From Cornus controversa (taxonomy: Eukaryota > Streptophyta > Magnoliopsida > Cornales > Cornaceae): a stretch of DNA of 64,000 nt. The position numbers and the translations under genes are program-made. This document shows positions 15,101-27,100 of the stretch, piece after piece; position 1 is the first letter of the stretch; every line of letters starts with the position of its first letter. The DNA lies in NCBI GenBank assembly GCA_026545225.1, contig CM048854.1:30461730-30525729 (forward strand), read 5' to 3'. The notes beneath the pieces are model-generated. The model had not been told where the DNA came from, did not search any database, and worked only from the letters and a program-made list of their open reading frames with translations.

Positions 15101-18100
15101 CTGACCAATTGAAGGCTCGAGTAATCAATATGTTTCTCGGCCTTTTGGCTAATTCAAGATTCTAGAAACACCTCTGAAATTTTTTGGGCTTTGCTGTCTT
15201 TTGCCATCTAATTTGTTTCTGGGCAGGTGAAACACTCCACTGTCAGGTGATATAAGACTGGCAGGCCTCATTTTCACTACCTCCAAATTTGTGTGTTTTA
15301 AGACCTTTGATTTTTTTCTGGGTAAGTGGATTAATTTAGTAATAATGGAAATCAGCATTTTGGCAAGGATTCCACATCATTTTTCCGAGTGCATTTGAAA
15401 AGCCAGAAATCAAAGGATCATTGATAATATGGAGTTCCATTTGTAAAGATGAAATTCAACTTCTAAACGTCTCTTCCCATGGAGTCGCTTCAAAAAAGAT
15501 TATAGGGCAGTCGTTTTTCCTTTTCCCTTTTGTCAATTACATTGATAGTCTCTCTCTTTTTTTCTTTTTTTATGGGCCTGCCTTCCCATTCTCTCTTCCC
15601 AAATAATTTAATTACTAACATTAAAATAGATTCCATATTCTGTACAGAAATGAATGTCTATATATAGCAATGGTTTTTAAATTATTGCAACAGAAATACC
15701 ATGTAAGTTGTTCTCTACAGCAATAAGAAAATCCTGAATTCATTTTATATGTCTGCATAAAAAGAGGTGAGAAGAAGTAAAGAGTTATGTCTTGGAATTA
15801 CCACAGCCCGAGAAGTTCAGCAACTGCCCATTGTTGTTAAAATCCACCATGTAATAAACCTGTATATGATGTTGGTGACATCATAAGGAAATTAAAGAAA
15901 ATAGAAACAACCATATTGATGCAAAAAAAAATGAATGAGTAAATAAATAATATTTAATTTAGAACACTTATGCACCTGTTAACCTCCTATGACAGCAGTT
16001 GACAAATTGAGTGTCAAATATAGAATGTCAATCAATGGTATCAGCCCACTTACCCGCCCGGGGGGGGGGGGGGGGGGGGGGTGTTGTGATGTGGTGTTGA
16101 ATTAGAGTGAAAATTCAGTCCAAATCCAAACCATTTGACAGTGGCATCATAAATGCAGGGTACCCTATAGCCTTTAGCTCAAGTTTTATCTCTTCATCCT
16201 CTCATATGGGAGGTTGAAGGTTCAAGCCCCCCTTCAGCCATAATTTGTGTGTATGTGGAGTTGGGCTGTGTGTTCTTACTTACAAATAAAAATATCATGA
16301 ACACGGTCAATAAAGTTGTCCAAGCAAAGAAAGTGGAACAAAACCGACTTTTCAATTCCTAGTTATAGATGCAGTCAAATAAGCTCAGAAAAGGGCTCCA
16401 GAGCTGGGGGACAAAACCATTGTCTCTCATCTACCTCAATGATTAAAAGCTTGATGGAGTTGAATCCTTTCAGATTAAGTTCAGAACGGATACTTACTGA
16501 AAGTCCGACTTCCATAGTTCACCTAAAGCCCCATGAGTCATAAACATTTCTTTTTCTAGTGGAAAAGTTTTATATCTCCTAGTAAGTATCTCAAAACATC
16601 TCAAACACCAGCAAGTAACCAATCTCATAACCTAAAAATCCAGAAAAAAGATATCTAGAAAAAGAAAAGGAAAGAGAAAGTTCTAGAGAGTAGAGACACA
16701 TCAACTCTACAGGATGAAGTCCAAATATTATTCTTTTTTTATAAATCATTATGATATATTTAAAAAGAAAAGCGAAAAGTAAAATAGTACACTCCGCATT
16801 CAAGAAGGGCTCAGAGCACTGCAAATTACCTGTATTTGATTAAGATACCTGCTATATATTACTGATAAACTATTCAGAAAGGGCCATTCAGGGTATCTTG
16901 TTCAACTTCAAACCCAAGAGATGCAAACCATTTAAGAGTCACGCAGACAATTAGAAAATTAAAGTTCCTGTTCCAATTTCTTCAAGAAAAATTTGAGTTT
17001 TAGAGCTTATCATATGGCCTGTTTATCAGAGTTGGGGAGTTCTTCTGATGGTTATTGAGTAAAAGATAAATTACAGATCTTTATATAAGGTGGGGAAAGA
17101 TATAATTAAATCCCAGTGCAACTATAATATCACCATTCACCCATACCACATGACCCACAAACTTTCTCAAACAAGTGTCAAACAAAAAGAACATGCATTC
17201 CCATTTAATCCGCATATCATATGTCCATGACCTTCCTAATATTTTATAGCCTACCTTCTTATGATTGAGGCTTGGAGAGGGTGTACAGTGGAGACCCGAG
17301 TCAGAGATGCTTGGAGGGTGACTCGCCTTTGTTTGTGGTGGGGTTTGTGGCGAGGAAGAATAGGAGATCCTTTGATGGAGAGGAGACAACAATTTGGTCT
17401 CTAAAGTACGTCATTTTGAGTTTTTTATTCTTTTGGGTAAATGGGCGAAATTGTAAATCTGGGGGGATGTTATGGATTTTGTTAACAGCTTAAAGTTATA
17501 GTTGGTTTTTTGTATTCTCTCTGAGGAACGCTCCCCTCTTGAGCGCCTTTAATGAAATTTCACTTATTAAAAAAAATTATATAGTCAATAGTCTTGTGAG
17601 TTTCTACAAAAGACTAATAATTATCTATTTCTAGCCTTGACAGCAACTCGAACTCAAGACTTGAACTTTAAGAATCTTCCTTTTTCTTATTCTTTTCTCT
17701 TTTTTTTTTAGTAAGTTATAAACCTTCCTTTCACCCTCCTAAATTTATCTAACTAAAATAAAATTAGAAACCACAAATCATCTCCCCAAATGTTCAAAAA
17801 CAAAAACATTATTTTGTGCAGCATGTAAACATTACATAGAAGTGAGGCATCACCTTGTTATCTATGCCACGAAATGAAGTTGTATAAGGGTGGTCATCAT
17901 CAGCCTCATTAGTATGGTTATAGACAACATCCAAAATAACCTGTAAAATGTAGAAGCATCACCACATCACATAATAAGCACATCAAACTTTTGGCAAAAA
18001 GAACACAGAAAGAACAATTAGATAAGCACTTTAGCTGTAATCGTGAGGAGTAAATAGCATACCTCTATTCCAGCACCATGCAAGGCTTTAACCATTTCTT

Positions 18101-21100
18101 TGAACTCCCGAGAAGCATTAAGAGGTCCTCCACCATCACTAGCATAGCGACTCATAGGAGCAAAGAAATTTATTGTAGAATAGCCCCATGTATTTATCTT
18201 GGTGGATTAGGAGTCCAAAGCATCATATGTCACACATTTACCAAAATAAGACCACAACTATATACAGAATTAAAGCATGAGATAGTGCTAGTGTGCTACT
18301 GTCAAAAGCAAAAGTATCATCCATATTCAATATGTTACGACAAGTAAAAGTAAGTGCAAAGAAAACATGAAAGGATCAAAATTTGATCAAGGAAACTTTG
18401 ATGCAAAACATGATTTGATAAGTTCATGTATCCCATTTATTCCGACCATCAGCCTACTGTAATCTCTTAAAATGTAGCACTGTCCAATATTTCCATTGCA
18501 TCTTGTGTTGTGGTTCTATAAAGATTGAAAATGAGGAAAAATACAGATTAACATATATATCTTTTATCTTTTGAAAAAAAAAAAAGAATCATTGTTGTCT
18601 TAACCTAAGCAGTCCATAACTTAAATGATACCCAAGTTATGAGGCTTTGTTCCAAATCTATAAACCAAAAAGAAAAGAGAGAGAGAGAAAGAAATGATAA
18701 GAAAAAATGGGCAATTCCTATAATATTCTTGATCCAGAAAAAAAGTATATAAACACGTTATTACATAAAGCACGTGGTGTAGAGAATTTATTTTACCATG
18801 TGATCTCTAGGGTTTCGACGCCTCTGGAACTCGAACTCATCAAACTCAAAGACTGGCAACAATTCCACTGAGTTGATACCAAGCTCTAGAAGATGCGGAA
18901 TCTTCACATGAAAAGAAATGTAGAATATCGTAAGAAATAAAAATGATCTTAGTGTTTGATATCCATTGAATACATAGATATGCCGCAAGTCGCAACCTTT
19001 TCTCTTTACTTTTTAATAAGCAGAGCATCATTAGCCCATGACATAGGATAGAGACATAGGATAGATATGCCACAAACTAATCTCAGGATCCTGAAAATAT
19101 GTCCCAAACTCTTTGTTAATTTAGGTGTTATGAGGGCAAGAATTATTTGATCAGATCTTTGTTAAAATGTTAATATCAACAAGGAAATTTTGTGGTGCAA
19201 CTTGCAAATTGAACACGTGTCACATACCCAGTTAGAAATTTGTACCCTTTTTTTTTGTGGGCGGTGGAGCATAATAAAGCATTGATGAGTAAAAATTGAG
19301 GAGGTAGTCCTTCCACATAACTTAAAACACTACTAAACTATAGCCATCATTCAAGAAGGAAGGTGTGAATGTGGAGATGAAGAAAAATAGATCAATGTAG
19401 TAGTTCTATAAGAAAACCTGGTGGTTGAATTTTGAAATAAAACACAACGGACGAAACCAGTGGTTCCATAAGAAATTTAGGCAGTTTGTGCTACCCTGAT
19501 CAATTACATGCAGCTTAGATTAGACAGACTAGTCAGTCTCATCATCATCATCATCCTTGCCTTTGTCCCATATGGATGGGGTCGGCCTCATGAATTCTCT
19601 TTCTCCATTCTTTCCTATTATAAACCATGTCTCTTACAATATTTAGCTTTTAAAAATAATTTTTAATTACTTCATCCCATGTAAGTTTTGGTCAGCCTCT
19701 ATCGCTTGCCTTCTTTGCAAACAACCCTTCCTCTCCTAACCGGTGCATCTTCCGCTCTACGTTGTATATGACCATACCACCCAAGCCTACTTTCTCTAAT
19801 TTTAATAGGAGCTACTCCTAACTTACCCCTCACTCATTCATTACTTATCCTATCTCTTCTAGGTACTCCCATCATCCATCATAGCATCCTCATTTCCATT
19901 ACATGAATGTGTTGTTCTTGTTTCTTTTTCAATGCCCAACACTCTGCTCCATACACCATCGCTGGCCTAATGACCGTCCTATAGAGTTTTCCTTATAATT
20001 TATTTAAAATTCATTTGTCACATAGGATGCAACTACCTTGCGTCCATTTTGTCCACCCTGCTCCAATCCTACTTGCTACATCCCCGTTTTTTGTAATATT
20101 GAGCCTAAATAGCGAATTCAGTTATTTTGAGTAACTATTTGCTCTTGAATTTCAATATTTATATTGTCTTCTTCTGTTGCCTTATCAAAATTACACCTCA
20201 TATACTCTGTTTTAGTTTTAATTATTTTTAGACCATTTGTTTCTAAAGCTTTTCTCCATGCTTCTAACTTTGTTGCTAAAGCTATTAAAACTATGTCATC
20301 CGCAAACAACAAACACCATGGAATTTCTTCCTGGATATCTTTCTTTATTTCATCCAACACTATCGTAAATAGGTATGGACTTACCCATATGCAAGGTTAT
20401 TCATTTGTTTCAATTGGCATCTTAATGGCCAGAGGATATATTAAGCTCACAAAAATTATAAGAACTCATGAATCAGTGAATTATTCAAAAGCTTTTGAAA
20501 ATTTGAGAAAAGCTATTCATCGAAAAAAAAATGAGATAATGTTAATAATTTTTTTAAAATAAGTCAACAAAGATGTGCCACATTCATAGCATAGAATTTA
20601 ATGGAGAAATCAAAATTAGATATCTAACAAAAACGCATAGCTGCCAGGCAAAAGTACATTCGCTAGCCAAAGCAATGACCACACAGATCACATTAACACT
20701 AAAACAGGCTGCCACATGGTTGCCCAAACACAAGTGTGAATAAATTGAGTTATTCTATTTCCTTTCCAAATTCCAATCAAGTCTTGTCTACAGGTTAACT
20801 ATAATCCTAATCACCAAACAAATGTTAGGCAATGCTCACTAGAAAAGCAAGCATAAAAAACAAACTACTAAAACAAATTTAAACCAAGTGAGTTCTAATT
20901 CTAAAATCGTTTCAAGTGGCCATTTAGCCTGATAGTTTGTAAAACCATAACCCTAGACATCGTGATCCAAATCTAGACCGAACAGGTCTTGTTCATTGGA
21001 TTAACCATTTTTAACTACTTTTTGAAATTAAACTAAATTAACAAAATTTTAAATTCAAATTAGGACTGATATTTAAAATCCACTCAATCCATCATCCCAA

Positions 21101-24100
21101 TCAATCATGCATAACCAAATAAAGTATAACAAATCGACATAGAGATTTTTACATGTAAAACTCAACTGGAAAAACCACAAGACTTAATCCAACCAATTAG
21201 CCAAATCAAATCCAGTGCAAGAAAAGAATATTACAACTAGGTTAAAGTTCCCCAAACCCAAGAACCCCTAGTTACCTTTTTGACACAAATCAATCCACCA
21301 AACTCTCCACACGAGTCTTCAAGCACACGATCTGCTCAACAGGCTTCATACTCCACACGAATCTGCGTCTCCACCCAATGATTTGTTTTTCAATTAATTA
21401 GTCGTCCACCACAATCTCTAATGGATTGAATTGAGTTATTGTTTGAACTTGTCAGAAGAATTTCACAACGATGATGTCAACACACTACGAACACACACAC
21501 CAATTCTAGTGCAAAATTGATGACTTTAAAGAAAAATATAGATGCACAAATATGCTCTTTGTATATGTTCTGTAGGTATATATAATTTGCCCCTGAATAG
21601 TATATATAGGCAAGGTAGGAGCATAGAAAGAGTAGGTTTTCAGGAAACTGAGTTCCTGAACAGATCAGTTGATCAGGGATCAGAACGATTGATCCAACCA
21701 AATCCTACAGCCTTCAATCAAAAGCTCGATCAATCAAATCACCCTACAAATTTAAACTTGAAACATTTGCATGCATATCAAAAGGATTTTTTGAATCAAA
21801 ACAAATCAAATCATGAAATATTTAAAACCCTAATTACCCTTATATTGGTGAGTGCATTCAAGTGTCAAATTACCCTTTTACCTTTGGTGTAGAAGATTAT
21901 GCTTTTACCCTTTATGAAGCTTAAATTTCATATTCAATCATGTCCAAGAGGTAATGATCATCAAGGCAATAACTAACTTTTGAACTTCTAACTAATCTAG
22001 AAATAAAAACAAAAGTTACAGACACTATTTGCCAGCCTAAGTCCTATTGACCTAACATAACCAAAACTTTAAAGAATTAGGTGCCAAAGTTTCCTTAGGC
22101 CTAAGTCCTATTGACCTAACATAACCAAAACTTTAAATAATTAGGTGCCTAGGTTTCCTTAGGCACTCGCCGAGATGATTTGACAATATTGACTAAAAGC
22201 AAGGCAAGTTTAGGGTTGAAAACAACTTTTTTATAAGCAAATTATCCACCTGAGGCATCCACTACCCATGGAAGTATCATCTACAAAAATGTGATAAAGA
22301 AAATTGAATTACTGGAGCTTTCAATGTAAAAGAAAAATAGAAAACAAGTACATTAGCGCACAAAACTACGTTTCTACAAGCAAATTATCTGCCCATCCAC
22401 TACCCATGCAAGTATCGTCTGCAGAATTTGATAAAGAAAATTGAATTACAGAAACTTTCCATGAAAAAAAAAAAAAAAAAGCTCCTCGAGTCTGGGACGA
22501 AAGGAGTGCATGTATGCCATTACTTAGAATATCATTCAGCTCAATATAAAATCTGTTACCTTCTCAATTACACCAAGGTAGCTGCCACGAATATTTGGAT
22601 CAAGCCCACTAGATTCATCAGCTGTAAAAGCGCGAACATTCATTTCATATATAACAAGATCCTTCTGCAAAGGCAACAACAGTACTATAAGATTCAAGTG
22701 GGAAAAAAAGCAATTAGATAGAAGATTTCTAAATGGAAATAACTTAGACATCAAACACAATATACTGGTAATACAACTAGAGTTCATCAAAACCAAAATT
22801 AGAGAAATACAGATATGCATTCTACTACAAATTGAAACTCATCATACTGAGATTAAAAAAGGGAGGAGAGAGAGAGAGAGAGAGAGCTACATGTGTGCAA
22901 CGAGCACTTAAGAATTTTATATGACAATGCATGTCAAGAAATATGAATCATCATTTACAAGGCACAACTGATATAAAGCCATCTAAGCAACAGAATGAAT
23001 TTACCTCAGGTATATCTGGAAGCTTGTAATCATCTCCCCAATCAAATGGCAAGCTATTGAAATCATAAGTTCCAAGAAATTTAGACATCTTATTACTGGA
23101 ATCTCCAAAAAATCGGCGACCTTCAATTAGTTTTGCATAAGGATCTATTAGGACAATGCTACTGTCAAATCGATGCCCTTGATGCCAACCTCGAGGACCG
23201 TCTATACGGTAACCATATAGGACATTGTTCTTAGGCAGATCCTACATTTACAGAAGTCCCTTCAGTAGCACAGAACAGATAAAATAAATGAAATAATAGC
23301 TTCTCTCCCACTGTTGGTGAACATCTAGATGAACCATAAGATTAATAATAAGGAAAAGAATTCATTATATATTCCACTATTCTAGTAATGTCCTAAAGTT
23401 AAATATATATAAAAAAAAAAAAAAAAGAGCATTCCAGTGGAACAATCATAGGCCACATTTATTATTTAAAACCTTATAACATAAAACACAGTTGCAATAG
23501 TTTTAAACAAACAAAAAATATCTACTGATTCAAGGGAATATTCATGGCAGTCTATAACCCAGATTGAACTAAAAAGGTTTGAAGATAATTAAACTGGAAA
23601 AGTTAAAATCAGTATATTCCTCAAAAATGTAAATTTTCTTCAAGTAATAAAGCATAAACATCCACAAGACCACTCAACCAGGATTTTCTTGGCTGAAGAA
23701 GTCGAAGACACCAATAAGAAGAGGGGTTAAAATGAATATGTATGGAGCATCCTCATCCAACCTCTTATTTAAGGATCATGACAATGCAGACCTTGACAGT
23801 AGAGTAGTATCAAAAATAGGAGTTTCTTATTGTGTCCTAAATGGAAGAAGATAGAAAGTCAAACTACACTGTATGAAAAGGAAGGCAGTAGAACCTTTAG
23901 AAGCTTCTAAAAAGAAAAGTAAAATTAGCGAAGCAAAGAAAAAAATATCACTAGATGCCATCATATATTCAACCCTGATCATCCAATATCTTACTTCTCA
24001 AGATTCACATTAAGGTGAAAAGAGGTTCAAGAGGTCAACCAGCATTTTGGTGCCCCAGAATTTCAAGTCATTCTTATACTGCATTGGTCTCATACTACTC

Positions 24101-27100
24101 TCAGAAATTAACAAGGTCTTATCTCTGTGTGCACTGTGCAATAAGAGTACAGGTGACCCAGGATATGAAGTTATTCTTATGGTGTTTCAATTTTATACTA
24201 CACTTGAAAATTTACAGGATCATATCTCTGTGTGCACTGTGCAGTAAGAAACTAAGCACGCTCAGTTTGTTAAAAATAAGAAACATAATTTTCATGCTTC
24301 TGCTGATCAACACTGGAAGTTCTAAGATGACACCTATAACTTTCTCAAATAATGATACTGTGGGAAGTTTCAGGAGTTGCTGCAAACTCAAGTGGAAATT
24401 TAATATGCATTTGTGGCCATAAATTTAGAGCAAAGTATAAATTATTACACTGATACTGCTGACAGAGCCTTAAAATTTAATTATAGGCCACTACTCATAT
24501 GAAGTCACCTTTGAACATTCAATAAAGTTCATTAAAAATAATTTCAAACATGGTTTTATTGAATTCTGGAGTTAAAACTTGCATATCAGTTTGTTTTGAT
24601 CATGTTTCTTAGTGCTGAGAAAATTTCACCAACAGGACAGCCGATACCCATTATGTAATCCTGTTACAGCAAGAGACTGCAACACTGCGGCCATGACCGC
24701 ATTTTAAAACCTTGCCCAGTCCACCCCTCTTACCACCCTTGATTAACAGAAAACAACCTTTGTTAATTGGAAAATATCCTTGTATCATCATAAGGAAGCA
24801 GAAGTTTCTTATCATACACCAACACCAATAAAGCAGTAGATTTTCTAGCCAAAACTCACAAGCTATGCAAATATGAACAATAGATGGCTAAGGCATCTTT
24901 TAAAGCCCCACAAATAAAAAATTCTCATTGCATTTTAGCATAGCTTGTTTTAGAGTCTTAGCAGTGTGCGCTTGTCTCACAAAACAATAAGGGGAAAGAC
25001 AAATATACAGAGCACAACAACTATCGAATGATGCCAAAGTTCATTAGCTTACAGTAGCTTTTATAAAAATTATCTTAAAGTGAAATTAATTCATGATTTT
25101 ACTCAAATGACAAACTTCATTGCTACCCCAATATAATATTTGTTTTATTATGAGAACGCTATGCTGCCAATTAAACATGAAATTAATGATGCAGAACTAA
25201 AAAAAAGCTGCAACAACATGAGTTCAATAAACGCTTGCAACAATAAAATTTAATGAATGTCCATGGCCATGAAGCCAGAATTTGGCAATGAATAATAAGA
25301 ATATACATCCATATTCCAAAACAAGCACACTACAAACATAATCTACTTTATCTTATGACAACATCAACCAATATTGGAGCCTTGTCCAGTGCAAGCATAT
25401 GTTGAAAAAAATTGGTGTAGAACGGCTGAGGAATGCCACCCATGTTAACTTGAAATATCACCAATGAAAAAAAAAATAGATTTTACAGGAGCCAAATAAT
25501 AAACCTACCTCAATACATATGTGCCATATGTCTCCAGTTTTATTCTTACGAGAATCTAATGTAAGCTCCATCATTCCATCATCAATCCTTCCATCCTCTC
25601 CCCTAAGAATTATAAGAACACTGCATCAGATAGAGACTACAGCAGACTATCAAAGAGGGAAAAATTAAAATACTTAGATCCATTTATTTGATATGACTAT
25701 GAGATCCAAAAACTAGCACATGGAGATGACATCTTCGGTATCTATTTCGGTTATTTAGTTGTTTTACAGGGAAATTTTTGTTTCAAGGGTCATAGTAAAA
25801 GTTTCTGTTCATGCAACTATAGCAGACCCTTCGGAGGGCTCCTTTTCTCTCACTTAAATATTCAGTTAATGGATGGATTATTCATAACCGAAAGGCCACT
25901 GGCAAATTTTTTTTTTTCCTTGCAATACAAAAACAGACAACACAGGAGCAGAACAATCAGCAAGAACAAAATCAGAAAGCAGATTGGGCCAGATCTGACA
26001 TTCCGAATCAACCTGCCTGCAATTAAGAGCCCATTTGCTTATAGCATGGACCACTTTGTTACCCTCTCTGGGAATCCACTGGAGCAGCAAACCATGATGA
26101 ACACCAAAAAAAAACTTAACATTCCTCCAAGACCGTGGCATGAAGAACATCAGTAGCGGAAAAAGTATAAAACATATAAATCTTATTCAGGATATGTATA
26201 GGTAGACATTGACTAGTGTTCATACTGCAAGAGAGAAACTAGTGAATTCTCTATAGAGGTAGGATTAAACAAAGGATTATTTTTTTAAATCCATACCTAT
26301 TATGATAGTGTGAGATGAAATAACAAAAGATATCCAAAAAAAACTCCATGGTAATATGTTATTTGTTGATGATAGTTTTATTATATAGCTCTAAGGAAGC
26401 CTTAGCAACAAAATTAGAAACATGAAGAAATACTTTAAAAGCAAAAGGACTAAGAATTAGGAAAACTAAAACATAGTATATTCAATGTAAACGCAGCAAA
26501 AGATGTCAATATAAATATTACATTTCAAGAACAAATATTTACTGAAAATAACTCTTGTCGTTACTTAGGGTCAATATTACAACAAGATTAGGAGATAGAT
26601 AGTGATGTAGTAAGTAGAATTGTAGCATGGTGGACAAAACTGAGGCAAGCTAGATGTATTCTATGCGACAAACAAATATCAAATAAATTATAAGGAAAAT
26701 TCTATAGGACGGACCTCAATTATTAGGCCAACATTATTATATGGCGCAAAGTGTTGGGCGTTGCCAAAAAAAAATGCATTCTTGTAGCTGAAATGAAGAT
26801 GTTATGATGAAGAGTAACTTGAAGAGATAAGATTAATAGTGAACATGTGAGGCAAAATTAGGAATAGTGCTTATTAATGATAAAATTCAAGAAAGTAGAG
26901 TTAGGCAATATGGCCATATACAACGTAGACCCAAAAAATGCTCCGGTTAGAAGAGGAAGAGTTGTTTGCCTAGAAGATAAGTGACAAAGAGGCTTTCCAA
27001 AACTTACATGGGATGAAATAATTAAAATGACTTTAAAAAATTAAATTTAAAAAGAGACATGGTGTATAATAATAGGAAAGCGTGAGAGAAAGAGAGAGTT

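Noticed and set aside
16219..16229. A tRNA gene at the box B match
   Set aside because: No acceptor stem or anticodon loop can be drawn around it.
24015..24422. 135-codon open frame on plus in an ISA3 intron
   Set aside because: Spans a degenerate tandem repeat, antisense to ISA3; no recognisable domain.
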